Source: Branchiostoma floridae (Eukaryota; Chordata; Leptocardii; Amphioxiformes; Branchiostomatidae). From it: DNA of 64,000 bases. The stretch is taken from contig NC_049985.1 of assembly GCF_000003815.2 (NCBI RefSeq), positions 13,419,567 through 13,483,566 on the forward strand, given 5' to 3'. Shown one piece after another: positions 24,450 to 38,137 of this stretch. A model generated the notes under the pieces. That model was not told where the DNA came from. It saw nothing but the letters and a program-made list of their open reading frames with translations, and made no database searches. Position 1 is the first letter of the stretch. Each line of letters begins with the position of its first letter. The translations under genes were made by a program, and so were the position numbers.

Positions 24450-24850
24450 AGTCAACAGACAGGCGAGGGAACGTATGAAGGGAAGCGAGGGAGTGACCAG
24501 CGGGCTCTGCAAACCCACTCTGTCAAAAGGTAAGAGCACTTTGTTGCATTCCCTGACGAATGATGTTTGCTGTTGGATAGCGGGTCAGCACTCGGAAATA
24601 TATCAAGAAGGCCGTTAATATCAGGATGGGAGTTTCATCACGTTGGGGGTCATTCGGACCGCGAGATGAGCACCAGCCAGATGGACGTCCAGCAGTGCGC
24701 CGCATTTATGACTTATTTTTTCATCAGCGCGTTTATGTCGAGGGTGTGCCGAATCATGCATTGTCCAGTAACTTTTTTTTAATGGCATTTATGCAAACGT
24801 TCCCCGTGTGTCAGGTGTTGGGGGTAATGGATAGAGCCGTGCATTGCCCT
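24450..24850. promoter_or_regulatory. CpG-retaining patch, candidate cis-element
   Basis: CpG-rich stretch with GGACCGCGAGATGAGC near 24657 and CATCAGCGCGTTTATG near 24722, between CpG-poor flanks in the giant intron. No coding signal is recognised. Confidence 0.25.
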
Positions 24851-25909
24851 GACAGTGATTGGTGTTGCATGGCAAAAGACGATTTTTCTGCAGTATTACT
24901 TTGGTCAATACGGGCTAGCAAAATCTAGTTAGTGGACGCGGCTCATTGGTCCACATTGGAAGGGATTGCTTTATTGTGCAGTGCCCAATTGCATCTCACA
25001 GACCATTTCTCACACAAGTTACCAACTTGGCTATCGCATGAAACTTTGACTTAGATTTCTTGCTGAGACTCATAATGATCACAATATGCACTGAATAAAT
25101 ATCCTGGGAACCCCTGGATGGATGGTTGACATAGGTGAGAGGGGGGATGTTTACAATTAACCTCTGCTGCAACCAATGTAATAATCACAGAATCAATGCA
25201 CTGTGCAATATGATAATCAACGGCCCAGACTCTCATTTCAGATATAATAACCGCAGCAATTTGATACAAGTATTGTAATGATTCCTTTTGAATTCAATGT
25301 GGCAGGATATTCATATTAGAATCAATAATGTCCCCTCTGGAACTCTGACCTGATTATATCATATCATGGATTTTATGGTGTGGACCACCCTTGGTGATTG
25401 GGACCCAAACTGTACAAAATCCTTTTCAAATGGAATTTCTGCATTTTATAACACACATGGCCCTTTTAGGAATGGTGAATTATTTCCCCAGCACATTGCT
25501 TCCAATTGCTACCAAGGGCACTCAACAGGAAGAAGGAAGAAGAGTACTGTTTGTAACACGGAATAATTCAGACCATTTTGTGTCTTATGCTTTATGTTTA
25601 CTACTGCTACAAAATTTTCAGTTTTTTATGCAGATTGAATAATGATTTGGTTCAAGCATGAGTACAATACATTATAGATTCTTCAACAGACCCATAGCTG
25701 ATAATTATTTTGTGATAACCCTGTCCACATCAGCTTAATGTAGGTGCACAAAAGTTCACTTTGGAATCACTTTTAAAGCACTGTTGAATGCAGATTGCCT
25801 CATCCCCATGTTGGGCCAAGTCTGTAAGGAACCATTCCAATTACGGTTTGCATTTTCCAATGTATTGGGTACTTCTTCGATGTAATAGCTTTCTCACATC
25901 TACCTATCC

Positions 25910-26170
25910 TTCAACTTCACCGGCAAAATAGGCTGATGGTTTCGCCTTGTGAACTTGATGGTAGCGTAGCTGGACATGGTTTTATGTTTGATGCGTTCCC
26001 AGCTTTTGGTGTGGGCTTGCATCTGAATTAGTGTCCACTATTTCCTTGTGGGCACCAGTTCATTAAATCCGGCTGCACGGTCCATCAGGCGGCCAGCCGC
26101 GCGATATTGACCGCCCCAAGCCATAATGCACCGGTGCTATTAAGATGGCGGTGATAAACAGCATTATCAC
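25910..26170. promoter_or_regulatory. CpG-retaining patch, candidate cis-element
   Basis: Short CpG-rich block with CATTAAATCCGGCTGC near 26062, CAGCCGCGCGATATTGACCG near 26094 and TATTAAGATGGCGG near 26139. Balanced composition and sharp borders suggest constrained non-coding DNA; function is inferred. Confidence 0.3.
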
Positions 26171-27810
26171 TTTTTTGTGGTGGGGATATTTCTGTCGAGA
26201 CAAGATAATGGTTTGATGATGGACTTTATCTGGAAATCCTAATCTTTGTGATGTATTGCTGAATAAAAATAAAGAAAATTAAAATAATAAGGTTACGGCC
26301 TTTTTAGCCAGGGCTGCACTGGACACCACACTTTTGTTTTGTCATTATCTGCTTTGTGTTATTTCAATTATGTTGAGGTACATTTGATCAGGTTTCTATT
26401 GTTTGAACAATGTAGTCTTATGCTTTTGTACTGTAATTCCCCCTATAAAAGATAACATGGTAATGTTGAGAGCTACACTAGCATGTCTTGACTGTAAACT
26501 CTACTGGCGTCCTTATGGCCCCATAACTTTAAATGATACTGTGTGGAAGAAATGACACACCATTGTTAAGATGAAAATTGAACTTTTCTACCATGCACTC
26601 TGCCACATCTCATGTATAGATTATGAACTTGAGAGATGTTGAAAGCCATTATAGATGTATGAGAAGATAAATGTAGCAGTAACAACTTAAGAGGCAACAT
26701 TAACAAGAATGAATAAAATAGGAGCCAAGCATGTAAAATGGTAGTTAACTTTGCAATTTCTCTAGTAAAACAAATGAAACTGCTGGCAAGTAGAAGTAAA
26801 TGGATGTTTTAGTAGATTTTTTAAGTATACAGTCTTCTATATCTTTGGAAAAGTTTCGTTGATCCAGCTAAAGACGTCCCAGCCTTGAATACTGTACTCA
26901 TTAGTTACCTTAGCCTTGTAGGAACAATGCTTACCCGGACTCAAGGGTGGATCGCCGCCTGGCTTGAGGCGATGAAGGACATCTCACGATGATGAATTTC
27001 CTTCTGGTGTCAAACAGAAATTAACGACTTTAAAACTGTTTGGCTAGGCCGGGCATTGTGACACACACTTTTAGCTACACCATGATCGGACATAGATTGG
27101 ATTGGGGAAGTTTCAATGTTATTTAGCATTTGCTGTCAGGTTCTTCTGTTAATCATTGTACCGTAACAGTTAAGGTGTTATTGCAATGTCAAGGGTACAG
27201 CCTTTGTTGAAAATCTGCCTTTGTACATGTAAATGCTCTTAATAGCAGACACTCCAGCAAGTTAAAAAAAGACATTTTCAGCATTTTGGCAGGTTTTGAA
27301 TGCGTTCAATGTGGACTAGTCTTATGGACCTTGTGAAAACTTACATATGCCATTTCTTCTGTATGATCTTTGATCTTCTGTAGCGGACCCATCCACGATC
27401 CACCATAGAATATCATGACCTTACAGCTACATCCTGGCTTTAACGTTACTTAAGTGGCAGCGTGCAGCACTTACCAGACCTTCACCTTCAAGGGAAACTT
27501 GTCTGTCCGTTATCAAACACCGCCTCACCTGTCTGTGTATGATTTTTCAAGCGTTCACTACAAGCGCCAGCCAACATCTCTATTACTCTTATAATTATGA
27601 CTTTCCATTTTCTCATAACTTTGACCCCATCTTTTGGTAAACGCTGTTATCGTCGCTGGTATTCAATTATGCAGACTCCCATTCTCTGACAATGGCAACA
27701 CTGTAATTAAGTAATTTGTCTTATTTCACATCTGTTCTTTTCTTGTATGTAGCGTCTTGCACCGTAATTTCTCATGTCAGGTCGCGCTAATGTATTGCGT
27801 TTGATGCCAA

Positions 27811-27818
27811 TGACGTCA
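27811..27818. promoter_or_regulatory. Perfect CRE palindrome TGACGTCA
   Basis: TGACGTCA, the full CREB/ATF consensus, sits in the context CCAATGACGTCATCG. The surrounding 27640-28060 stretch is CpG-rich and non-repetitive. No promoter or transcript is recognised beside it, so it is only a candidate site. Confidence 0.3.
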
Positions 27819-30800
27819 TCGTTAACCAGATTCCAGATGATGTCGTTGAGATGAACAAGTTGATTTCGCAGGCAAAATGTATCGAATTGTAAGTCAAAGT
27901 TGAACTTTGCCAGGTCCACAAACATATACCCGGACATGAAGCTACTATGTTTTCTTGAATCTTCATCTGCAGATCTCGTTAGAAGAAATCACAGCGCCCT
28001 CGTCATGTTGAGGATCGTAATTCTTCCAGACACGTAACCTTTCCAGCGTGTGTGCTTCGTGCATGTTTGAGGCTCATTATCATCTCTCGCCCCCACATCT
28101 GTCCCAGCCCTCAGATAACGAGCTTTTTCTGTCAGTGAACATCAGTTCCCCTTGAAGGAACTCCCGTGAAGTTGACTTCTGTATACTTAGCAACGTAAAC
28201 GTGATACAATGCACATGAATTTGCTTACAAACCTTCGAAATGGGCGGTACCATCAATTATCATCAGTGTCAGTATGTTTCGTACAAATGTCCGAAACTAC
28301 AAACTTTAATCACGGCAGTTTATAACTCAAGATCTAAAGTTTTACTCAATTAAAAAAGTTATTTTGTAATTCAACGACATAAGATTTACATGTAATAGGA
28401 ATGAAATAAGTGCTATCGATGCAGATGCTTCTCATCCAGAATTCAGTTGGGAAAACTTGCGGACTGTCCTTGTTTGTCCACTGTAGACCATGGCATGGGC
28501 ACTTTTAGTATGACAAGAAAAAATAGGTTGTCATTACATGTTGTATACGTTATGGATACGGCTTTCACTCTGAACACAGTCAAGACAAACGATTGTTGTT
28601 TTCCAAACTTGATCACTTTTTTTGTCGAATACCCAAAATAGTCAAAGTTCTATCTTTTATGATAGTCGGGAGCTAAAGGTGCGTAAACTCATCAACTAGA
28701 TTCATCAACTATTTGGACTTTTTTCCATACAATTCCATATTTTTCGTTTATCATTGTTGCGCCTCTTAATCTGTCTTCATTCTTTCCATCCCGCCTATTT
28801 GTGGTTTTAGATCGTTGTATTTCGTGCAAACGTTTTCCAAAGTATCCTTCCGTTTGACTGAACATGCAATGATTACCGGCCAAGGCTATAGTGAATAGAA
28901 ACCGATGTGACAGGAAACTACATACAAACCCTCGCATCCGAAGTACAGCTGCTGGCGACCACTATTCTTACATCGGAGATTATCCTGCTTTGCATTTAGC
29001 CTGTCCTCCGACATTAGTGTATCACTGCGCGAGATGAGATGTGATTTGACAACGTGGTGCCGCTTCATCTCTGGAGACACGCGTCTGAGTCAAGGCCTAT
29101 TCACCCTCTACACAAAGCTTTGCAGTGACCTTTATGTTCTCTGCCTTCCGAATGGAGCTCATACCTACACATGTCAGTCCGCGTTATCTACTGCGTGAGA
29201 AGTGACCACACGGAGATTCGAAATGACGTGCCGCCCTGTCGCCTCCCGCTGGGTCTAACAACCTTGTTCAAGGCTAATTGTGGGCTTCGCCGGGCACCTG
29301 TGCGTTTTATTTTGCTCACCTGCCCTTGTGTAATCATAGGAGCCTGACCCACATTCAAACGCATGTCATTCCCTATTAAAACGGGAAAATTATTGCAGTA
29401 AAATTAGTCCTGACGCGTTCTATCGTCCTGTGGCAAGCAGCAGACCCACCCAAGGCCGGATTCCGGTGTGGTCTCATCTATCACCTGCTTCTATCTCTTC
29501 TCTACATCATAACATGGGATTAACGTCCATTACGTGATAACATTGTGATGCTGCGTTATTATCCCAACTGTATCATCTCGCAGCTGCCTTAAGTTTGCAA
29601 ATTGCTCTCATTGTTAATAGTACCATATAGCATGATGATATGTATTTAGGCGATGTTCAGGGCCAATTATCCAGTCAAGGGCGACGTTTGAGTTCTTTTA
29701 AAGTCTAGACGTTTGTTTGTCAACGACGTTATCAATTACATTACCATATATTGAAAGCGTTAAAGGAATAGAAGGAGACTTTCATGAAATAGAAAAGGTT
29801 TAGATCGACGTCCATGTGATGACTGGCACAGTTTTAAAGACCTGCCCGGCTACAGGTAACGTTATCGGACAGGTCATTCATCATTGTCCTTCACCTGTGT
29901 GAGTCTCACCTGCCGTAAGATGCAGGACGCCGCTCGACCCCTCATTAGAGGAGAAAGTTGACCGCAAAGACATCGGAAGTGACGTGGCAACGAGGAAGTT
30001 CGCCGACCATCTGGTTCCACCTCCCGCTATTAGAGGTTGCCTGTCCGGTAGAATTAGTGTCCTGTGTGCCCCATGTACTCTCAACTTTGCACTCTCCGCA
30101 AATGAACGGGTAATAGTGTCTATGAGGGGACGTCCTATCTGAGGGAATGAGCTTTACCGAGTTTTCTATTTACTTACTGACTTTGTAATCAGAAAATATG
30201 TCACAATCGGACTTGCATGTAAAGTCCAAATGAGAAAAAATCACCCTTCTGTATATTTAGAAAGCAAAACCCTGTCCGTAATGCCAAGCAGTAGGACACA
30301 TAGATTTGAACGGATTACTAACAATAACACACATCAAAATAACAGCTAGGAATTCTTCAGTATATTCTTTTGTATGGTCAAAGCCGCAAGCAAACAGGTT
30401 AGATCGAGGTATTATTAATGTTTGTATCTACGGTTATAACTTAATAAGTTTAGAGGAAGCATTTATTTGGCTGCTGGATGTTGAAATTAACTAGATCGCG
30501 TTTGGAATATAGAAGCATACGCCAGTCTACATCAAACCGATTTATATTACCCTTGCAACAGACACCTTGAAATTGCAATATCCTTCTAATATCAACTTGG
30601 CAAGAATAATCTCCGCGTGACGTTCGCTGGAAAATGTAATTTTCCGCTCACCAATATTTACAGGGACGAATTCATTTCCTTCTGGTTGCCGACATCTTGC
30701 AATCATACCTGGTAATATGTCGGTGACAGCTTCGTGATTATTGCTGGATTCTGACAGTTAGTCGAAATGACTTCATCTTCGGGTGACATATGAGGAAGCG

Positions 30801-32279
30801 TTTGACGACGCTACCGACGAAAATGAACACATTTTTCCCGTTTGTCGCTTCGATGTGTTATCCCACCATATTCAGCAAGGCACCAACTGATGGCTTTCGC
30901 ATGAGCTAAAATAGCGTTGTAGTATGTAGACCAAATTGGTAAATACCATGAGATACTCGTACAGTAGTTCTTATGTCGAATTGTATACGATTCATTCCTC
31001 TGATATTTCACTTATTGCTTTCATTGCTTTCTGAAAGAGAGCATTTCCCAAAAAGTCAGAACCCTAAAACTCGAGTACACACATACAACATCAAACAGAA
31101 AGGCAGCAATTCATTGCAAAGTCCGAAGCTGTAAAAGAAATTATGCAATACGTCAACATGTAGCATTTTTACATTAGTTTAAACACTTAAGCCCTTGTGA
31201 TGTACAGTCTGTCGACACCGAGGTTTAGCATTTCATTTGGTGAGCGCGGCGGTGCTGGCTGCCGCACCACCTACTGTGTCACCACCCCGTTCTATCGGTC
31301 CCGCGATCCCCCTCCCCGCGTACGGATCAACACGTCCGTGTGCGTTATGGCCCATCAGCGTGATCACTCCACACCTTGTCTTAATTCCTGTCCCAATGTG
31401 TAAACCCAGAGTAAGATTTTAAGCTAAGCCATATCGATCTTCAACACCTAGATCTAGGATTCCCGAAACTCCGGAATTGCTTCTTTCGCCCGAAGTCGAG
31501 TATACTCCGCGAGTTTGCCGTGATAGCCCTCCACTCTCTTGACGGATTAGCACCACGCCCTGCTTATTTTAATTCTTTATAATCCCCTTACTCTTACAGT
31601 GTCATCAATTAATTTTGCTCAGCTCGCTAATACGGATTACGAGCTTTACCAGGTAGGAACCTACGCACAGCCTGATGGATGAGGTCCTGAGAGAGAATCT
31701 TCCTCTCGCAAATTGACTTTCGACTTTTTTCCGGACCGTGGCGTCTTGTCTACACAGCAAATGAAGCAAAACTTTCTAAGGCTTAAAATATGTATTGTTA
31801 TTTCGCCTCACCCAAAGTGATCTTTTAGTGTACTAACGTAAACCTTGAACTTATTTTTGGACAGTGGCTCGATGATGATTATATCCTTTATGCTCTTCGT
31901 CTGTTTCTAAAATCAAAAACCAACATGGTCCAACATTTAACATATATGTACTTGTTTATAGTAATGCATGTAACAAGTCGAGTCTGGTCTATGCGAAAAC
32001 ATCTCCATTCCAAATACGAATGATCAGTGCAATCTTCAAGTAAGTTGAAATATTGCGTGGATATAAAGGCTCCTTGAGAACCCCTCAGTAATGGGTCAAG
32101 ACGCTGAAGATGGCAGTCGTGGAAGCCCAGTTTCTTTCAGCGATTTAAAGGCAATATAAGCTGTCCATTATGGTGATTAGATTTCGTTTCTGGAAGAAAA
32201 TAGAAATGTAGAACAATATTTTTTATATAGCAATCGTGTGGTTAGGACAATGGATTGTTTTAAAGAGAGCAATATGCTC

Positions 32280-34290
32280 AGAATAACTGGAGAATTGTAC
32301 AGGAGTGACCCCGTCCTCCCGTGTCCGGCAAACTGCCCAGGCCCGTGGCGTTGGCAGGTCCAATGATGAGTGATGGGGTGATCACCACCGGGACTCCTAT
32401 GGGCTGATTAAAGGGCATTTGACTGTCAGGATAGCCCTGCAGTATGAAAAATTTAAATCGATACGATATCTCCCTCTCAAGCTTGCCTTAATAACGTCGT
32501 AATCTGGGCAGCAACACTTTAGACGACATGGCGCACGGTGTGGCTGGCGAGATCTAATATGGCGGGAAGCGTTAGTGCATGTCCGTTTTGTTTCCCCTGG
32601 TCGATCGATGAGGTTAAGGACTCTATAATGGTGTAACGGAGAAGAAAGGAGTGTATAAAGGTGGTGGGTCTGATCCTGTGATAGTCCGTACTTGACGCAA
32701 ATTACGTCTGAAGCGTGCACATGTTCGGGGCTCCTGGGGTCGACCTGGCAGAGAGGGTCCCCACCACCAGCCAACACGAATTAAGATTAAGCAATTCATA
32801 ACTCCGCGGCACAAATCATAATTCTTGTAATATGAAAACAATTACGTTGGCCGCAGCCGCGGCAGGATTGATTGTCCGGCCTGGCTACGCTTGCACTTTG
32901 CCCTCCCGGCATGGTCAGCGATCGATGGGAGAGTGCTGTGGGCTCGCCGGTCATTCTAGACTCTACGACCCAATCTCTGGCCCTCTAATCCCTCGGCCAT
33001 CTTTACCCACTGCACCGAGCCGGATTGATTCCGGCCGCCTCTGGACCTATCTTGACTCGCGCTGACCGTTTTTTGCACGGAACATATTTCAAGCATTAGC
33101 GTGAGCCAGGATTAGCGAGGGTTCATTCCGGCCAGACGGCTTTTCCCCCTTGGTAAATTGCTGAGGTTATCTCCGGGTTATCGTCTCCGAATGAAATTGT
33201 CAAGATGATTCTTTAATCGTGTTAGTGTCCATTTCTGCGGCCATCAAGCGGCCCCCGATCGCCAATCCCAGACCAGTGTCCGCCCAATAATGGGCAACAA
33301 GCAATTCCAGTTCTAATGTCATTTGACTGGGTTTCACCCTGATTACTCCACGGGTCTCCATCAGCTAATAGGTATCGGTTTACGGACATTAGCGCGGTCA
33401 AATTTCCCCCTGGTCTCGGAAAAACTTTGATTCTCGATGACTGGGGAGCCCATTTTTCACGGGCCCAACATCGCCTAATTACTTTAAAACGGGCGTATCG
33501 TTTTGAGGTCTTATTTCCCAGAGGATCCTGTGGCAACGCTAGGGTGGAGAGAAGTGCCGTTTATAATGACAGAATGCAACTTTGTTTCTCACATTTCACC
33601 CCCATTACCACGCCGGGTTGAGCCCCAGTTCGTCACCGTACCAAGACAGCACACGTGGTTTTCATTGCCTACATCCAAGCCCACGCCTTTCGGACACCTC
33701 TCTATCCCTTCCCCTGATCATTAGTCCGGTCCTCTAAGCCCCCTCTCTATAGTAGACTCTACCCCGTGCTTTACATTTGAAAAGGATTGTGTTTTCATTA
33801 ATATTTTCCACGCGTGGTGCTATTATCAACATCGCTCAGCAGCCATTGGAATTGAGTCGGCACGGACTCAGAAATGCCACATCGTATTGGCCCCTTCTCT
33901 GGACGCCGTACGATTAATCAGACGTTATAGAAACCCCGTTGTTGGGCCAGTATGGCTGTATTGCCATTGTCATAATTCATAACTCCCTGTCGTTCGCGTT
34001 GGGCAGTGCGCTGGGTGTTATCGCCGGGGCAGGCGCGGGTTAAGTCGAATGCGTGTATCTCGATCCGGACGAAAGGGCGCGAACCGAGATTTTAAATGGC
34101 AACCCAATTTCATGCAACTTTACTCATCTACCGGACTTTCCAAACGGCGTTGCGCCTGACATTTCACCGATGGTCTTCACATGGCAGATGGCGTTCTGCT
34201 GGGGTAGCTGTTGATGGGGTTGCAAGGTTGGGTAAATATTAGGGCGCCTCCAATTTTCGTTATGCCCGTGGTATTTGAATAACAGATAGG
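32280..34290. promoter_or_regulatory. Dense candidate cis-regulatory block
   Basis: About 2 kb with high CpG, no recognisable repeats and repeated short AT cores in balanced sequence (for example GCAATTCATAACTCCGCGG near 32791, ATTCATAACTCCCTG near 33974, CATCAGCTAATAGG near 33359). The frames on either strand do not resemble proteins. The texture fits constrained developmental non-coding DNA, and the position is 12-14 kb from the mab21l 3' end. This is inference, not demonstration. Confidence 0.35.
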
Positions 34291-34409
34291 CCCATCAGTA
34301 ATGGTCAAGACGCCGCATAGTCACGACAGGCTGGGAGGTGGACATAGAAGGAGCATTGCACACTATACCTTACAAGGGCGTATATGTAGTTTTAACAGTA
34401 GGACAAACG

Positions 34410-34727
34410 TTGTTCGGCCTTTTAGACACTTTCTCAAGCTTCTGCACGATTCCCTTTTTGACATTCGACTCTCGAAGAATACAATACCGTAAGTGGACAA
34501 AACGTGTGGATAAGGAAAGGCAATAATTACTTGATTACGTCACCTCGAAATGTTAAGTTTTTGTTCAGCCTTATAGACACCTTCTCAAGCTTCTGCACGA
34601 TTCCCTTTCGACAATTGGCTACTTTTCAGCACACTCGAGAAATATACCATGAGTCGGCCAAACGTGTAAATGAGAAGGAAAAAAATGATTTCTTGATTGC
34701 GTCACCTTGAAATGTAAAGTTTTTTGT
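34410..34727. repeat. Diverged tandem duplication, about 151-base period
   Basis: 34410-34560 and 34561-about 34727 align along most of their length with small indels. Shared blocks include CTCAAGCTTCTGCACGATTC and AAACGTGT, then a block ending GCGTCACC/ACGTCACC with TGAAATGT-type sequence. It is older than the 98-base duplication at 10.5 kb. Confidence 0.8.
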
Positions 34728-35395
34728 GGTGCAGCGTTCCAGTGGTCAAAGTTCAGAGAGTCAGAGATCGATCATATTGTTCACGGTGTGAATTCTGGCA
34801 TTAGTAGCGTCGACATTTGGACCGTTACGACCTTATCGCAACTTTCATTTCGTTCCGTATTGTAATTTGCATACCTGGTCTGTAGGACACGTCTGCACTG
34901 CCATTTTTCAACCACGGCATAATATTATTGTAGTAAGGGCGAAATTACAAAATTGTTATACTTCACTTTGTTTCTGTTTTAGTATTCCGATGTTGTGACA
35001 TCTCCTGATAAACTGAATATACATACATTTCTCTGATACTACATTCATATATTATACTTGTATACAGTTGTTTTCACGAATATACTTGTATACACTTGTC
35101 TATACTAAACCAGTATCACATTCGGATAGCAGTACCCCACATCCTACGATACAATCCTTTGCCTGCTGACCAAACCCTGGTCAGTGGTCAGGGCTAATCT
35201 GTCGGTGGTCAGTCAGTTGTCACGACCCACCATGAAATCAAACGTAGTCAATATGACCCTGTCCAGTTTTCGAGAAGTGGACACCTGCGATCCTGGTCAG
35301 TATGCCCGCAGGATGCAATCTTAGTCGGGTCAACGCCAATATGGTGGCAATAGCACTGCGTTCACGGATAATGTTTTTTGCTCGACATGCGTTAG

Positions 35396-35455
35396 GGGTA
35401 ATATAGCATAGGGTAATATAGCATAGGGTAATATAGCAAAGGGTAATATAGCAAA
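35396..35455. repeat. Minisatellite, 4 x 15 bases
   Basis: Four copies of GGGTAATATAGCATA; the last two units read GGGTAATATAGCAAA or end in AAG. The tract is short and has no wider context. Confidence 0.9.
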
Positions 35456-35899
35456 GCTCAAAGGACATTCTGACATCATTTTCCATAACATTTTCGAAAG
35501 TTTTAAAGCTGTTATCATAGTGCGATGTAGCATCTTTTTGTTGTGGCATACGCCGCACCCACCTGTGAGACATACTGATCAACATAAGCCAGCCTCAAGA
35601 AATCATGTTTTTATAGTCTTAAGCTTGTAATTACAATGTTGTATGAAGACTACTTTTTTTGTCAACTTATACCTTCTTACGAGCACATATTGACGTAGGA
35701 CGTCCCTACGCGTTGGTCCGAAATCCGTCGTTTTTCGAGAAGTAGATCGGGGCGGATTGGTAGTCTTGTCAGCCGCCGCTCCCTGGCGGCTACCGGGGTG
35801 TGACACAGCGGTGACCTCTCGTGTTCCTCGGACCGAGGATCGATTGTGGGCGTAAGGGTGCGGAACCCGCCAAGTGACACGTGACAGCGGCACCTGTGG

Positions 35900-35999
35900 N
35901 NNNNNNNNNNNNNNNNNNNNNNNNNNNNNNNNNNNNNNNNNNNNNNNNNNNNNNNNNNNNNNNNNNNNNNNNNNNNNNNNNNNNNNNNNNNNNNNNNNN
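35900..35999. other. Assembly gap, 100 N
   Basis: Exactly 100 unknown bases, the size often used for a gap of unknown length. Flanks are CpG-rich non-coding sequence. Frames that cross it are meaningless. Confidence 0.99.
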
Positions 36000-37792
36000 G
36001 ACCCGGGTACGACACTGGAAAGGCGCCATTTTCGAAGCCATCGATTTTCGCTCCATATCCGTGTCCAGTTTCTCTCTCCCGAGCGGTCACCGCCTGCGTC
36101 CTCAGCTTTTAGATCTGTGTGCTGCTTCTCTCCTCTCAGTCTTTCGGTTTGCAAATCATACCCTTTCCAACTCTTTCATACATTACGTCTGACCCCATGT
36201 CTGTTTATTCTCAGACTGCCCAGGCCTGGGGGTAAATTGCAAACTCTTAAGACTTTTTAGGGATGAGTACACGACAACAGAACAAGTGATAGCCGTAAGA
36301 GTAATAGCTCAACAGTAGTAATCATCATCTTAATCCTTAGTAAAGCAGTGCTTACCATTGACATTGTCAAACACAAAAAGAAGACTTTCACGAAGCCGAC
36401 GTACGTACGTACTCTGATACATTGAAAGGAGAATCGAATCAATGTTTGAAATCCACGTGAAAACAAATTCAGTAGCATACTGTATAAATAACCCCCAATG
36501 TCGTTCATACACAGAAAATGTCTTCTACCTTTGTTAGATCTGTACTTACGTTATGTTGAAGAATTCCGTTCAATGGAATCCTGCTTGATTCGATGTTTCA
36601 ACATGAAGCATTTTCGAAGGAGAACGCCTACCTCACATTCACGATCTCCAAATATATATACAAAACAGTGTAATTTATGTAAAATTACTCAATCTAACAA
36701 ACTTAAAGCTATCAAGAAATGAAATACTTATGGTTTATTCAGTTAACAGTTCATAACCCATTGGCTGTATCATTTTGTACTACAAAATAGTCCATGCAAT
36801 ACCATATGCATCTTCCACACATGCAAATTATAATGTCTTCATGCTACATCCGCGTACTCATACACCTTGAGTCTGATTCCACTCCTTCATTGACTCCCCT
36901 CAAGACGTTCCCAAGGTCTTAGAGGAGACACAAGAACTGTTCACAAGTTGTACTACATAATCCACCTGCCGCAGATCGCAGCACATCATTCTGTGCGCCC
37001 GCGCCTTTCCAGTATTTTGACATCGCGCGGCGTTTATTTGTGCAGTGTCTCTCAATAGACGGCGCATGTTGTGGTAGACGTTCCTCCGGTGGCCTGGTCA
37101 GTAGTGATGCAGGTGGGATGGTAACCGTGCACGACGACTGACGATTTCCAACACTATGTGGATTCTTTGCTGGAAACAGTCTTCATTTCAGTTGGGAAAA
37201 TTAAGCTTCGTCGGTCATTGTCGTGATTAGCTTTCTATTGTGAACATTTTGATACAATTTAAATAATATCATTGAGGAATATGGGACGTATGTTCCCTTA
37301 AAAAATCACGGCTTCGCTTTCGCCTTACACTCCATCTTGGCTATGATTAGTTGTAACAACGCGATATTTTGAATTTATTTTATATTTCTGTGAAATGTTT
37401 ATATTGTGATACAGAAATATAGTAAGAGAATTGCTGACTGGTATTTTAGGAGAATATGGTACAGTGTCGTTGACTACTAGGCTACGTCACCACTGACTAG
37501 AAATCCCACCCACATCTCCAAACAGATGTCCCCAGTTGTCGGCGACATTGTCCTCCCGTTTTCCCGTAAGTGTTTAGGGATTTTCATGGCTTGTCGCGGG
37601 ATTGCTTGGCAAAGCATGTGGGCCTGTCACATATTACATGCGGGTATAAATTGGCATCATTTTCCCGCACCGATCCGCCGGTGTCGATGACAAATTATGA
37701 GGGACGTTCTGTCATTTTTTTGTGACCGCGTCACCCCTGTGGTGCGATGAGTCTATACAGTTGTAACGACACTACGCCTTCTAAACAAATAG

Positions 37793-38137
37793 ATAGAGTT
37801 GTATCATCGTTAAGATTATCTTTCAGAAATTCTAAATTTTCGAAATACCGTCCATTTCTACTAATGTGTAACGGTGAGCTATTTTCTTGTGGAATCGTTG
37901 TATGTCATTCAGAGATCAACACATACATGAGTTTTCTTTTCAGAACAACAGAATAAATAAATAGAGTTGTATTAACCTTAATATTATCTTTTAAAAATTG
38001 TAGATTTTCGAAATACCGTCCATTAGTGCTGAAAATAACGGTGAGCTATTTTCTAATGGGACATTATTGTGGAATCGTTGTATGTCATTCAGAGATCAAC
38101 ACATATACGAGTTTTCTTTTCGGAAGAAACGTGAGGA
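37793..38137. repeat. Diverged tandem duplication, about 168-base period
   Basis: 37793-37960 and 37961-about 38137 share blocks such as TTTTCGAAATACCGTCCATT, ACGGTGAGCTATTTTCT and ATCGTTGTATGTCATTCAGA, with a small insertion in the second copy. No coding content is supported. Confidence 0.85.

Larger units (their letters stand above)
22777..27380 (+). other. Giant neurobeachin intron, first part
   Basis: Start of an intron that runs at least 41 kb. This part is mostly CpG-poor and AT-rich, with an orphan coding-like segment at 23108-23330 on the minus strand and CpG-retaining patches at 24450-24850 and 25910-26170. No recognised transposon was seen. Confidence 0.75.

Noticed and set aside
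32397-32777. 126-codon minus-strand frame
   Set aside because: No recognisable domain, starts from a non-ATG codon, and lies in CpG-rich sequence where chance frames are long.
35603-36260. Frames crossing the 100-N gap
   Set aside because: They exist only because N was translated as unknown residues.
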